This document shows positions 16,614 to 25,781 of a stretch of 57,327 nucleotides of DNA, piece after piece (positions within the stretch are counted from its first letter, which is position 1; every line of letters begins with the position of its first letter). The notes under the pieces are model-generated. The model ran no database searches. It saw nothing but the letters and a program-made list of their open reading frames with translations, and was not told where the DNA came from. The DNA comes from Candidatus Melainabacteria bacterium (lineage in GTDB: Bacteria; Cyanobacteriota; Vampirovibrionia; Obscuribacterales; Obscuribacteraceae), in the NCBI GenBank assembly GCA_003153555.1, contig PLZS01000108.1, positions 8,470-65,796 on the forward strand. The letters are read 5' to 3'. The translations under genes and the position numbers were made by a program.

Positions 16614-18257
16614 ATGGCGACTGCCGAAACACTTTCAATTGGCACAGAACTCTTGCTTGGAGATGTTCTTGACACCAACTCGCAGTTTCTTGCAATTGAG
16701 CTGGCGCAGCTTGGCATCAACTGTTTCTTTCGTTCTGTGGTTGGCGACAACAAGGAGCGTATTCATTCGGTCTTGCGGAATGCCTTGAGCAGGGCGGACG
16801 TCGTTATCACGACTGGCGGTTTGGGTCCGACTCCAGATGACTTGACGACCGAGTCTATCGCTGACTTCTTTGGCGCAAAAATGATCATGGATCAATCTGT
16901 GCTTGCGAACATAGAGGAGTTTTTTCGCATCCGTAATTTCAAGATGCCGCAATCAAATAGTAAGCAAGCACTCTTGCCTGAAGGTGCGGAGTGGTTGCCC
17001 AATCCGAGAGGAACCGCTCCGGGAATGATCTGGCGCGTGTCTGAGGCCGATCTAAGGAAGGCTGAGATTCTCGAGCCATCCAGACAGCGAACAATTCTCA
17101 CTTTCCCAGGCGTGCCCTCCGAGTTGAAATCTATGTGGGCGGAAACAGCCAGACCTTATCTACAATCGAATTTTGTGGAAGGAACGCTTTGGTCTTGCGA
17201 ATTGAAACATTATGGAATTGGCGAATCAGCGCTTGCTGAACAGTTCGCACACTTGCTGAGCAGCTCGAATCCCTCTGTCGCTCCCTATGCGGGCATGGGT
17301 GAATGCAGGCTGCGAGTCGCTGCCAAGGCTAGCACCATTGATGATGCTAAAAAGATTGCCGCACCAGTGATTGATGAAATCAAAAACAAAAGTGGATTAC
17401 TCTGCTATGGCACAGACAAAGAAACTTTGGAATCAGTTGTCGGAAAGTTGCTCATGGAGAGTAACTTGACTTTGTCTGCAGCTGAGTCGTGCACGGGTGG
17501 TTTTGTCAGTAAGCGGCTTACCGATATTGCCGGCAGTTCGACATTTACGACGCTGAATGTGGTTACTTATTCAAATCAGGCGAAGCACCAAGTCTTGCAA
17601 GTGCCAGAATCAATTTTGTCCAAAAATGGTGCTGTCAGTGCTGAATGTGCAAAAGCTATGGCCACGGGAATCCGCAAATTGTCGGGAGCTGATGTCGGTA
17701 TCAGTGTCACAGGTATCGCTGGTCCGGGAGGCGGCACAGCTGATAAGCCGGTTGGTTTGGTCTATTTCGGTCTAGCGGCAAACGGTTTTTGCACAAGCAA
17801 AGAAATTCGCTTCAGCAACAAGCTGAGTCGAGAGGAAATTAGATTTCGATCGGCAAGCGAGGCACTGAATATGGTGCGTCTCTATTTGCTTAAGCCTGAT
17901 CTGTTCGTAAATGAGCAGCAGCACGATGAACTCAAGCTCAATTACTTCATGAAAATTACACGAGGAATAGTTCCACAGTTCAAGGGTTGTGAGCTGGATG
18001 TTAATGCCATGGCAGAGGAAGAGGCTCAAGCTCTCCGCTCCTTGGTTGAACAAAGTGGAATTCTTTCCGTTCGTAACGGCTTTGTTGAGCGAGCAGGCAA
18101 TCTAGTTAGTTGGCGATTGATCGTTGAGGATGCCAACGGTTTACACACCGTCGCCTCCAGAGCGGGCGAGCCAGCCCACGATGTTGAGGAGTCAGACTTG
18201 GAGATGACTGAGCTTCTCGATTTCTTCACCCCTTACTTAGAGGAAAAATTGCCATGA
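16614..18257 (+). CDS. cinA: CinA-family nicotinamide mononucleotide amidohydrolase with extra C-terminal domain
   Basis: CinA combines an N-terminal MoCF-type domain (about 1-170; TLSIGTELLLGDVLDTNSQFL, TTGGLGPTPDDLT), which acts as ADP-ribose pyrophosphatase in relatives, with the C-terminal PncC domain (about 265-425; SAAESCTGGFVSKRLTDIAG, SVTGIAGPGGG), which deamidates NMN in pyridine-nucleotide recycling. Both domains keep their signatures. The protein is 547 residues against a usual 410-430: about 115 residues follow the normal end (LYLLKPDLF), rich in acidic residues and with alternating beta/alpha structure. That extension is not recognised. The start is an ATG with no strong ribosome site. 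Confidence 0.94.
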   Translation: MATAETLSIGTELLLGDVLDTNSQFLAIELAQLGINCFFRSVVGDNKERIHSVLRNALSRADVVITTGGLGPTPDDLTTESIADFFGAKMIMDQSVLANIEEFFRIRNFKMPQSNSKQALLPEGAEWLPNPRGTAPGMIWRVSEADLRKAEILEPSRQRTILTFPGVPSELKSMWAETARPYLQSNFVEGTLWSCELKHYGIGESALAEQFAHLLSSSNPSVAPYAGMGECRLRVAAKASTIDDAKKIAAPVIDEIKNKSGLLCYGTDKETLESVVGKLLMESNLTLSAAESCTGGFVSKRLTDIAGSSTFTTLNVVTYSNQAKHQVLQVPESILSKNGAVSAECAKAMATGIRKLSGADVGISVTGIAGPGGGTADKPVGLVYFGLAANGFCTSKEIRFSNKLSREEIRFRSASEALNMVRLYLLKPDLFVNEQQHDELKLNYFMKITRGIVPQFKGCELDVNAMAEEEAQALRSLVEQSGILSVRNGFVERAGNLVSWRLIVEDANGLHTVASRAGEPAHDVEESDLEMTELLDFFTPYLEEKLP

Positions 18258-18327
18258 GGGCTCGTACTTTTATCAAATATCGCGTAAGCTAATTGCGCTG
18301 GGCTGGGCTTGGGGTAGGGCAGAGATA

Positions 18328-19023
18328 ATGCCAAAAGACGAAGAAGATTTTGTCGGACGGGACAACTTGTTCCATCGACGAGTATCAGATGTACGAAATA
18401 AAGTCGGCTTGAACATTAACGAATCCGAGGCGCTCGACCTCGTCCTAAATCCAGGCAGGCCAAATATCTTTTCGCAACCTCAAGTCGTGCGAGAGGATCT
18501 CAATGAAGAAGAAATTGATCGACGAGCTTTTTTCGATAAAGATACGCCGACTTATAACTTTCGCTACATGCTCAGGTCACTGCGGCGAGAACTGACTAGG
18601 GCCAGGCGTTATAAGCGAGCCTTGTCCGTTTGTGTAGTTGTGATCGACGGCTATGCTGATATCTTTCACTCGTATGGCGTGCTGGCGATTGAAGGTGCGA
18701 TTAACAGTGCTTCTGAAACATTGATCAGAGCATGTCGTGCCGATGTTGATATGGTCGGTCGCTACGGAGAAGATCGTTTCTTGCTGATCTTGCCGGAGAC
18801 TCCCGTTGAGGGCGCTGGCATATTGGCAGAACGGATTAGGGCTAAATTCGAAAACTTGAGTGTCGTTTCCCAGTGGAATAAGATCAAGTTGTCATCGAGC
18901 ATTGGCATCTCACAGTTCCCCGATGCGCAGAGCATAGAAGAAATTATCGCTCAAGCTGAAGTTGCCGCTGAGATGATTATGGAGAAGGGCGGCAACGGTG
19001 TTTGTCTCGACTTAGCTGAATAA
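18328..19023 (+). CDS. Degenerate GGDEF-domain protein (signature lost)
   Basis: A 231-residue soluble protein whose residues about 70-230 form a GGDEF fold. The signature is RYGEDRF in place of RYGGDEF, so two catalytic positions are changed and cyclase activity is unlikely. The RxxD I-site is also absent (the matching segment reads ADVDMVGRY), so inhibition-site binding of c-di-GMP is not expected either. The other fold landmarks remain: YNFRYMLRSLRRELTRARRY, VCVVVIDGYADI, LSSSIGISQFPDA and QAEVAAEMIMEKGGNGV. It resembles the protein at 25083 through the RELTRARRYKRALS/DELKRAKRYKRPVA segment. It follows cinA and converges on queA. Confidence 0.85.
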   Translation: MPKDEEDFVGRDNLFHRRVSDVRNKVGLNINESEALDLVLNPGRPNIFSQPQVVREDLNEEEIDRRAFFDKDTPTYNFRYMLRSLRRELTRARRYKRALSVCVVVIDGYADIFHSYGVLAIEGAINSASETLIRACRADVDMVGRYGEDRFLLILPETPVEGAGILAERIRAKFENLSVVSQWNKIKLSSSIGISQFPDAQSIEEIIAQAEVAAEMIMEKGGNGVCLDLAE

Positions 19024-19029
19024 AAACCA

Positions 19030-19055
19030 GGGAGCGCCGGCTTCCAGCCGGCATC
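19030..19055. repeat. GC-rich hairpin, possible dispersed repeat and terminator
   Basis: GCCGGCT-TCC-AGCCGGC forms a perfect 7-bp stem with a 3-nt loop, a few bases after the stop of the upstream gene and before the end of convergent queA. Its leading GGGAGCGCCGGC is also found at 50793, suggesting one dispersed repeat family. There is no T tract. Confidence 0.45.
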
Positions 19056-19097
19056 AAGGTTCGATCACTTCTCGCTGGCAGGATTCGTGCGGTTGTT

Positions 19098-20231
19098 TCA
19101 CAAGATCAGCATTGCGTCGCCATAACTATAAAAGCGATATTTCTTTTCAATTGCTTCTGCGTAAGCATGCAAGATTTTTTCTCTTCCTGCAAAAGCAGCA
19201 ACTAAAACGAGCAGGCTTGATTTGCTTAAATGAAAGTTTGTAATCAGACCATCCGCGACTCTAAACTGATAACCAGGCTTGACGAACAGATGCGTCACGC
19301 CATTTTCGACTGCGGCAACCTGACCGCTTTCTCCAGCTGTCTCCAGTGCTCTTAATGATGTGGTACCCACGGCAATTATTCTGCGCTTTTCCTTTTTGGC
19401 TCGATTGATTGCCGCAGCAGTTTGTTCTGAAATGCTGAAATTTTCCGGTTCTATTTTGTGTTCCTCTAGCGAACTCTCGATTGGTTTAAACGTGCCTGCG
19501 CCAACGTGCAGAGTTAGGTACTGAACATCGATTCCACGTCTCTTCAAAGATTCTATTAATGGCTCATTAAAGTGCAATCCGGCCGTTGGCGCCGCCACCG
19601 CGCCTGGTTCTTTTGCATAAACAGTTTGATAGCGACTGAGATCGCTTTCTCTAGATATATTTTTGGGTGCGGCTTCTTCAGGCGCTGGTTCCTTGTCATA
19701 GTGCCTCTGGATGTATGGAGGCAGTGGTGCGTAACCCGCCTGATTTAGCAGCTTCCAGACGTTCTCCGGTTGGCCTAAATCAACCACTAATCTTTTAAAT
19801 CCATCGAAACCAATTTCGATATCGAGGACAGAAATGTCAAAAGTCTTTCCTGTGTCCGTTGCCACCGTCAGTTTCTCCCCTGGTCTCAATCTCTTAATGG
19901 GAGTGACCAGCGCCTGCCAAACCCGAGGCGAGCTGCCGATTTGTTTCAATAAAAGCAATTTGATCATTCCACCGCTGTGCCGTTTGGCAATTAAGCGAGC
20001 TGGGATCACTTTCGTGTTGTTCAGCACAAGTGTGTCGCTGGCAGAGAGCAATCTGACAAGATCTTCGAAAAGGCAGTGCTGCAATTCTCCGGAATTTTTA
20101 TCCAATCGCAAAAGACGTGACTTGGTCCGCTCAAGAAGCGGTTCTTGAGCAATCAATTCCAGCGGTAAATCGTACTCGAAATCTTCCAGGCGAAAGGAAT
20201 TTTCAGACTTTGTGATTGACAGGTCAGACAC
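19098..20231 (-). CDS. queA: tRNA preQ1(34) S-adenosylmethionine ribosyltransferase-isomerase
   Basis: QueA transfers the ribosyl part of S-adenosylmethionine to 7-aminomethyl-7-deazaguanine in position 34 of GUN tRNAs, giving epoxyqueuosine. Typical segments are present: FEYDLPLELIAQEP, LVLNNTKVIPARL, QTVYAKEPGAVAAPTAGLHF, LHVGAGTFKPI, VGTTSLRALE and GLITNFHLSKSSLLVLVAAFAG. The GTG at 20231 is chosen because GAGGAA lies nine bases before it; an in-frame TTG three codons upstream has the site too close. This leaves about 14 extra N-terminal residues compared with the usual start at the FEYDLP segment. It diverges from queG, the next enzyme in the pathway. Confidence 0.96.
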   Translation of the reverse strand: MSDLSITKSENSFRLEDFEYDLPLELIAQEPLLERTKSRLLRLDKNSGELQHCLFEDLVRLLSASDTLVLNNTKVIPARLIAKRHSGGMIKLLLLKQIGSSPRVWQALVTPIKRLRPGEKLTVATDTGKTFDISVLDIEIGFDGFKRLVVDLGQPENVWKLLNQAGYAPLPPYIQRHYDKEPAPEEAAPKNISRESDLSRYQTVYAKEPGAVAAPTAGLHFNEPLIESLKRRGIDVQYLTLHVGAGTFKPIESSLEEHKIEPENFSISEQTAAAINRAKKEKRRIIAVGTTSLRALETAGESGQVAAVENGVTHLFVKPGYQFRVADGLITNFHLSKSSLLVLVAAFAGREKILHAYAEAIEKKYRFYSYGDAMLIL

Positions 20232-20265
20232 CTTGAACAATTCCTCGTTGGTTTAAACTGAACGC

Positions 20266-21414
20266 ATGAGTATCAAGCAAACGATTGTGGACATTGCTCG
20301 GTCAATTGGCTTCGAGAGAGCAGTGATCGGATCTCTCCAGCCTATGACTGAGGAGCGTGAGCAGTTCGAGTATTGGCTCAAGCAAGGTTACGCCGCAGGA
20401 ATGGATTACTTAAAGCGTAACCCTAATTTTAGAACATCCCCACAACTTCTATATCCAAGCAGTCAGTCCGCCATTATTGTTTCAGTCAGTTACTACACTC
20501 AACCGCCCGCCGACCCAGGTTTAGAGTACGGAAGAGTGGCTCGATACGCTGTTGGGCTTGACTACCATGCAGTAATTCGGGCTCGGTTGCGAGAACTGAA
20601 AGCGAGAATAGAAGACAAAATCGGACGCCCGCTGCTCGGAAAGGCATTCACAGATGACGTCTCGCTATACGAGCAGGGTTATGCAGCTCGTCACGGTTTG
20701 GGCTTCTCCGGCAAGAATACGATGATCATTGGACCGAAACTGTCTGGTTCCTATTATTTCATTGCTGAACTCTTTACGGATCTTGAACTCGAAGCTGACG
20801 AACGATACTTAGGAACTTGCGGTGCTTGTTTTCGCTGCGGCGATGCCTGTCCCACAGCTGCGATCACGCCGGCGGGGGATGTTGATGCCAATCTATGCAT
20901 CTCCTATCTAACGATAGAGAATAAGGACGAGATTCCCTTGAATCTTCGTTCTAAACTCGGCAGATGGGTATTCGGTTGCGATGTTTGTCAGGACGTTTGT
21001 CCCTACAATCAACGTCCACCTGAGACTCCGTGGCCAGAGTTTCAGCCGTCGTCTGGATCCGGACATTACATAGATCTTTGTCACTTGCTCAGGATTAGCG
21101 ATGACACAGAGTTCAAGTTACGCTTCAAAGACAGTAGTCCTGTGCGACGACCGAAACGCTTCGGGCTCTTGCGCAATGCACTTGTAGTGCTAGGGAACAG
21201 TCTGGCTTCTCCTGCAATTGCTGAGAACGAAGTGACACATAAAAAAATCGTCGATTCGATTTTGCAGTTTGTTGGTTGCGAGCAAAATCCGATTCTGGTT
21301 GAGCATGCATTTTGGGCATTGTCTCAAAGCAAAGACTCTGTGCCACTCTTGAACCGGTTGGTAAACGAAACTACTGACCCTTTAATCTTGCAAAAAGTTT
21401 CTCAATACCATTGA
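20266..21414 (+). CDS. queG: Epoxyqueuosine reductase
   Basis: QueG reduces epoxyqueuosine in tRNA to queuosine, using a cobalamin cofactor and two [4Fe-4S] clusters. The ferredoxin-like cysteine motifs are visible: CGACFRCGDACP and, after the usual insertion, CDVCQDVCPYN. N-terminal family segments include WLKQGYAAGMDYLKRN, ARYAVGLDYH and RHGLGFSGKNTMIIGP. A short C-terminal HEAT-like region (LRNALVVLGNS, HAFWALSQSKDS) is present as in the family. The start codons of queA and queG are only 34 bp apart, so their promoters must overlap. No strong ribosome site precedes the ATG. Confidence 0.96.
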   Translation: MSIKQTIVDIARSIGFERAVIGSLQPMTEEREQFEYWLKQGYAAGMDYLKRNPNFRTSPQLLYPSSQSAIIVSVSYYTQPPADPGLEYGRVARYAVGLDYHAVIRARLRELKARIEDKIGRPLLGKAFTDDVSLYEQGYAARHGLGFSGKNTMIIGPKLSGSYYFIAELFTDLELEADERYLGTCGACFRCGDACPTAAITPAGDVDANLCISYLTIENKDEIPLNLRSKLGRWVFGCDVCQDVCPYNQRPPETPWPEFQPSSGSGHYIDLCHLLRISDDTEFKLRFKDSSPVRRPKRFGLLRNALVVLGNSLASPAIAENEVTHKKIVDSILQFVGCEQNPILVEHAFWALSQSKDSVPLLNRLVNETTDPLILQKVSQYH

Positions 21415-21549
21415 ACGATCTTCGGGTCTGTTGTCGCATTTTAGAGTCACTATTCTGCGGAGAGGAAGATCACCCGATCGGGTGACAAGGATTATTTAGC
21501 ACTAATGGAAAGATATAAGTGGCTGAAACCGGCAAAGGGGGGCTATTTC

Positions 21550-21876
21550 GTGCACGACCAGCTTGTATTTGCACTGTCACTAATATTGAGAGAGCGCCGA
21601 GAGGCACTCGACGTATCACAAAGCGATCTGGCTAGACGAAGTGGGCTGCACAGATCTTACATTGGAGATTTAGAACGAGGGTCACGCAACATATCGGTGA
21701 AGAATTTGAGCCGGCTTGCCTCAGCGCTTGAAGTGCCTGCATCAAAGATCTTGTCCAATGCGGAAAAGCGGATGGCTGCTGAAGGTCCTTTCAAGCTGAA
21801 GAAGAAGAAGGCGACCGCGCCTGTTAAACCTGCCAAACCAGCCGCAAAGCGAAAAGCGGTTGCTGCAGCGAGGTAA
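21550..21876 (+). CDS. XRE-family helix-turn-helix regulator with basic tail
   Basis: A small cro/C1-type DNA-binding protein. The HTH_3 domain shows SLILRERREALDVSQSDLARRSGLHRSYIGDLERGSRNISVKNLSRLASALEVPASKIL, close to solo regulators of the XRE family. The tail (about 85-108) is Lys/Ala/Pro-rich, histone-like, and may give non-specific DNA affinity. The GTG at 21550 is chosen because AAAGGGGGG lies seven bases upstream; an ATG 45 bp earlier has no well placed site but would add 15 residues. It stands alone after queG and is closed by a strong terminator. Target genes are unknown. Confidence 0.85.
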   Translation: MHDQLVFALSLILRERREALDVSQSDLARRSGLHRSYIGDLERGSRNISVKNLSRLASALEVPASKILSNAEKRMAAEGPFKLKKKKATAPVKPAKPAAKRKAVAAAR

Positions 21877-21930
21877 GTCGACCCCGCTAGTCTGTCTAGA
21901 CGATCCTCGGATCGAAGATCTAAGTTAAGC

Positions 21931-21976
21931 CCTAAAAAAGACGAACTGCTATATTCCTGGCAGTTCGTTTTTTAGG
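21931..21976. terminator. Strong bidirectional intrinsic terminator
   Basis: CCTAAAAAA-G-ACGAACTGC pairs with GCAGTTCGTTTTTTAGG around a loop of about 10 nt, giving a stem flanked by six A on one side and six T on the other. It closes the XRE gene and also faces the opposite strand. Confidence 0.85.
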
Positions 21977-22049
21977 CAAGTGAACAGAACAATAAACCAC
22001 CTACATGAGGAGGTGGATCCTGTTGCCGGATGCGGAGCAGCGCGCGACG

Positions 22050-22346
22050 CTATTCCTTCTTGTGCTTATTGATCAGTTCTGTGAGCGAGTCGATTATTAC
22101 TTGATCGCTTTTATGCTGCCAATCCAGAGCCGTTAGCAAATCTTGGCGTGACATGATGCCTTTGGACAGAACCAACTCACCGAACGGCATGCCGCTCGAC
22201 TCCTGCTCTTTGATTAATTCTTCCAGCTGACCGAGTGTGATCATGCCGTGCTTTAGAAGCAATTCGCCCAACTTTTCTGGGCGGGTGAGCAGCTCCCATT
22301 TGTCTTCATCTGAAATTGGCGAGTGATGCTTGTCTTGTTCGTCCAT
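22050..22346 (-). CDS. Stand-alone MshEN-like (T2SSE N-terminal) domain protein
   Basis: A 98-residue protein consisting almost only of a domain like the N-terminus of GspE/PilB ATPases. Two half-motifs are visible: KLGELLLKHGMITLGQLEELIKEQ (about 26-49) and PFGELVLSKGIMSRQDLLTAL, matching the bipartite pattern LGxxLLxxGxIxxxxLxxAL. MshEN domains of this pattern bind c-di-GMP. The leading Arg of the usual RLG is Lys here and the second half has FG instead of LG, so binding is not certain. No ATPase domain follows. It is 141 bp downstream of secF on the same strand. Confidence 0.8.
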   Translation of the reverse strand: MDEQDKHHSPISDEDKWELLTRPEKLGELLLKHGMITLGQLEELIKEQESSGMPFGELVLSKGIMSRQDLLTALDWQHKSDQVIIDSLTELINKHKKE

Positions 22347-22487
22347 ACTCTTATCCGTCTGCTGCCCTTTACAAGAGAAATCCGCTTTCGCCCTTAGGCA
22401 ACCCTATAGTGAATATTCCCACCTAGAGGATAGACCAACTAGGCGAAAAGAAATAGCGGCTTTGAAGGTCCGATTGTGTGAGTAATT

Positions 22488-23447
22488 TCAGGCAGTCTGA
22501 ACCTTGCGGCCTTGCTTTATTTCTCTCCAGACTACCAGTAAGCAACTGGCGTTAAATATTGAAGAGTATGTACCGGATATAACGCCAAGCAACATTGCTA
22601 GAACGAAATCTCTGGTAGTGATTCCGCCCAAGAGAAAGAGTGCAGTGAGTGTAATGATCACAGTCAGAGAGGTGTAGATGGAACGAGCCAGTGTCTGATT
22701 GACGCTGTCGTTCGCTACGTCTCCGAAAGTTTTCCGGTACTCGCCCCCTCTGGTCGGATCTGTGGCTTTGCTGCCAACATATTTTGCGTTTTCACGAATT
22801 CGGTCAAAGACGACGATAGTGTCGTGAACAGAAAATCCGATCACAGTCAGGATTGCACTTATAAAGAGGCTGTCTACTTCAGTGCCGAGGAGCAATCCTA
22901 AAATTGCGAAGATGCCACACAAGGCCAGAACATCATGAAAGAGGGCAATGATTGCGCAAATCGCATAGTCAAATTTGAAGCGATAAGAGATATAGGCAAC
23001 CATCATTGCAAAGGTGATAAGCATGGCAACCAGCCCGCTTTGCAAGAGCTCTGGACCGATCATGGCGCTCACTTTGTCGACTGACAAAACCTTGAAGTCT
23101 CCAAGTTGCGCTTTTAAGTTGTCATCCAATTTACGCTTTTGTTGCTCATCGTCTAAGGCGCGAGTGCGCATGACGACCACTTCTTTGCCGCCGATCTCCG
23201 CTTGTTGCACTTGTGAGCCGGGCAGGCCAGACTGATCGAGAATAGTCAGAACCTGTTCGAGACTTGCCGGTTTGTCGAACTGATATTGAAGAATTGAACC
23301 ACCAGTGAAGTCAATTCCCAGTTTTAGTGGTGCGTGAAACTGCTGCAAGCACATGATGATGCCAACGATTCCGGGCAGCAGAATCGCTCCCGAGATGCCA
23401 AACCAGAGCCATCTATACTTGACGAGATCTACTGAGAGCTTGTTCAC
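22488..23447 (-). CDS. secF: Protein translocase subunit SecF
   Basis: SecF works with SecD in the inner membrane, using the proton gradient to help proteins leave the SecYEG channel on the periplasmic side. The 319-residue length is typical. Six hydrophobic helices are visible, with the P1 motif LGIDFTGGSILQYQF after helix 1 and the conserved block VIGFSVHDTIVVFDRIREN between helices 4 and 5. The start ATG overlaps the secD stop by four bases, so the pair is translationally coupled. Confidence 0.97.
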   Translation of the reverse strand: MNKLSVDLVKYRWLWFGISGAILLPGIVGIIMCLQQFHAPLKLGIDFTGGSILQYQFDKPASLEQVLTILDQSGLPGSQVQQAEIGGKEVVVMRTRALDDEQQKRKLDDNLKAQLGDFKVLSVDKVSAMIGPELLQSGLVAMLITFAMMVAYISYRFKFDYAICAIIALFHDVLALCGIFAILGLLLGTEVDSLFISAILTVIGFSVHDTIVVFDRIRENAKYVGSKATDPTRGGEYRKTFGDVANDSVNQTLARSIYTSLTVIITLTALFLLGGITTRDFVLAMLLGVISGTYSSIFNASCLLVVWREIKQGRKVQTA

Positions 23448-24982
23448 ACGGCCTCCTTGGTTTGTACTTTAGGTTTCTTTTTGTCAAACCGATGCCCGAA
23501 CAAGCCAATCTGTTTTGGCACCAGATGCAGCAGTGCTCGAGTGGCGGTGATCGCGGTGAACATTGACACGGCAACCCCGATTGCCAACGTAACGGCGAAT
23601 CCTTTTACGATCGACGTGCCGAACATCATCATCACTCCGCAGGCAATCATGCTGTTGACGTTACTATCAAAGATTGATGTAAACGCTCTACTAAAGCCGT
23701 TTTCGATTGCGGTATAGAGAGACTTGCCGGCGCGCAGTTCTTCTTTGGTTCGTTCAAAAATGAGAATGTTGGCGTCAACCGCCATCCCTATGGATAGGAT
23801 GAAACCAGCTATGCCGGCTAACGTGAGAGTTACTGGAATCGCTTCAAAAATGGCCAGCGTCGCTAGTGTGTAGAGAATCAAGGCGATGTCAGCGATCAAT
23901 CCAGGCACACCGTATATAAGCACCATGAACACCATGACTAGTGCGATGCCGACCCCACCGGCGACCAGACTCTTGTGGATTGAGTCTTGACCAAGAGTAG
24001 CGCCCACAGTCCTTTCTTCGAGAATTTTGACGGGCACAGGAAGGGCACCGGCGTTCAATTTTACGGATAGATCTACTGCCTGGTCCTTGTTGAAATTGCC
24101 CGTGATTTCACCGGTGCCACCAAGAATTGGTTCACGAACGGTGACACCACGGTACTCAGATATCGGAACCGGTCGACCATCTGGACCACGGTCTGTCGGC
24201 TCTCCATCGAGGAATATACCGATTTGTTTGCCTACCAAACGCGAAGTCAGGTCGGCAAATTTCTTTGCACCTTCTGCTTTGAATTCGAATGAAACTCTCC
24301 AAAGACCGCCTGATACCATCGGTGAGGCTTGTGCATGTTTGAACTGGGCACCGGTTAAGTCAACGGATTTCCAGACAGGCAGTCCGTTTTCGCCCGGTGC
24401 AAGTTCCTTAAACTCGAGCAAGGCAGTGGTGCCGATTCTATCTTTGGCCTGTTGTGGGTCCTTAATACCCGGCAGCTCAACGATCAATCGATCTTTGCCA
24501 GAGCGTTGCACTAACGTTTCGGATACACCGAGGCTATTGATGCGGTTGTTGATTACTGTCTCAACTCCACGCATTACTTCGGGATTGATCTCAGGCACCT
24601 GTGGTGGTGACGGTAGCGCTTGCAAAACGAGCTGGCTGCCACCACGCAAATCAAGACCAAGTTTCAAGCTTGTGAAAAGAACATAACCATTGAATTTGCG
24701 AAGTATTTGAATATTGTTGGCAAGTTGGGCTTCGTCCATTTGGCGCTTACCGGCGTCTTCTTTTTCGTACTCATTCATCTTCGAGTAGTTAGGCAGCGCC
24801 ATGACCCGCTTGTCAACTTCGTCTCGGAGTTCATTGGCAGGTAGGCTACCGAGCTTAATCCAGTCATCGACAGTCTTCTCGGGCTCTACATGAATCAACG
24901 TCACAAGTGACCAGCCCAATGCAACCAGGACAGCGATTGGCTTCCAATCTTTAATTAGAGGGCCGGAGCGATTTTTTGCCAT
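23444..24982 (-). CDS. secD: Protein translocase subunit SecD
   Basis: SecD, 512 residues, partner of SecF. Visible features are an N-terminal membrane helix, the motif LKLGLDLRGGSQLVLQ, the periplasmic P1 and P2 regions, and the C-terminal membrane block ALILYTLATLAIFEAIPVTLTLAGIAGFILSIGMAVDANILIFERTKEELR characteristic of the family. The usual companion yajC is not adjacent; instead a degenerate GGDEF protein precedes it by 100 bp on the same strand. Confidence 0.97.
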   Translation of the reverse strand: MAKNRSGPLIKDWKPIAVLVALGWSLVTLIHVEPEKTVDDWIKLGSLPANELRDEVDKRVMALPNYSKMNEYEKEDAGKRQMDEAQLANNIQILRKFNGYVLFTSLKLGLDLRGGSQLVLQALPSPPQVPEINPEVMRGVETVINNRINSLGVSETLVQRSGKDRLIVELPGIKDPQQAKDRIGTTALLEFKELAPGENGLPVWKSVDLTGAQFKHAQASPMVSGGLWRVSFEFKAEGAKKFADLTSRLVGKQIGIFLDGEPTDRGPDGRPVPISEYRGVTVREPILGGTGEITGNFNKDQAVDLSVKLNAGALPVPVKILEERTVGATLGQDSIHKSLVAGGVGIALVMVFMVLIYGVPGLIADIALILYTLATLAIFEAIPVTLTLAGIAGFILSIGMAVDANILIFERTKEELRAGKSLYTAIENGFSRAFTSIFDSNVNSMIACGVMMMFGTSIVKGFAVTLAIGVAVSMFTAITATRALLHLVPKQIGLFGHRFDKKKPKVQTKEAV

Positions 24983-25082
24983 TAGTAAATCTCGTTCAAA
25001 ACAACGTCTTCATTCTAACGCAGAGAAGCAGGCTCTATGCCAAGGGCAACAATGTCATAAGGTAATTGTGAGGCGCGTCAAT

Positions 25083-25781
25083 TTAGCTCGTGCAAACTCG
25101 GTCGCCACCGCGCTGCATGGCGGATTCCATGGCCTCTAGACCGCGGGCAAGCAACTCGTCGTGCTCTCGTGCGTGTGCCGGAAATGCTGCCAAGCCCACA
25201 CTGGCTGTCACTTTTACGTTGTGCCAATTGTGAGTAATAGTTTGGGTGCCGATGCGTTGGCGAATTCTCTCCGCCACAATTGATGCACCGGACGCATTAG
25301 TCTCCGGAAAAATAATCGCAAACTCGTCTGCACTGTATCGCGCAGGAATGTCGACGTCGCGAATAGCGCCTCTGAGCACGTTTCCCATCACTTTCAAAAC
25401 TGCGTCTGAAGTCAGTGCACCATATTGTCTGCTGATGTCTTTGAAGCCATCAATAGTCACCATGCATAATGCAACAGGTCGCTTGTAGCGCTTCGCGCGC
25501 TTCAATTCGTCTTTCATCTCTTTGATGAATGTTCTCGAATTGTATAGATCGGTGAGCGTGTCGAGCAGGGCAAGGCGTTCGATTTCTTCGCCTCTGACGG
25601 AATTCATGCGACTTTCCGTGTTGGTAAGCAGAGACCGTTGCTCTAATTCTTTGACGCGTTCAATGACCTGCTGGTCCATATAGGCTTTGCTGCCAATGGC
25701 ATTTTTAGCCGGTGAGTTGTCGAGAACTCTACAAAACATGCAGGTTCTTCCGCTACAAATATGATCCTGGCGACGATCCAT
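25083..25781 (-). CDS. Degenerate GGDEF protein with intact I-site motif
   Basis: A 232-residue soluble protein. The N-terminus carries four Cys (C9, C14, C17 spaced as CxxxxCMFC) that could bind a metal, then a short coiled coil, then a GGDEF fold from about 65 to 230 (LLDTLTDLYNSRTFIKEMKDELKRAKRY, VTIDGFKDISRQYGALTSD). The signature is RYSADEF in place of RYGGDEF, so cyclase activity is doubtful. RDVD lies exactly five residues before SADEF, the spacing of the c-di-GMP-binding I-site. It is the first gene of the co-directional secD-secF run. It most likely binds c-di-GMP, but this is inference. Confidence 0.85.
   Translation of the reverse strand: MDRRQDHICSGRTCMFCRVLDNSPAKNAIGSKAYMDQQVIERVKELEQRSLLTNTESRMNSVRGEEIERLALLDTLTDLYNSRTFIKEMKDELKRAKRYKRPVALCMVTIDGFKDISRQYGALTSDAVLKVMGNVLRGAIRDVDIPARYSADEFAIIFPETNASGASIVAERIRQRIGTQTITHNWHNVKVTASVGLAAFPAHAREHDELLARGLEAMESAMQRGGDRVCTS

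Noticed and set aside
24027..24686. 219-codon plus-strand frame
   Set aside because: It lies wholly inside secD on the opposite strand, has Ser/Pro/Thr-rich low-complexity translation and no ribosome site; it is a shadow of secD.
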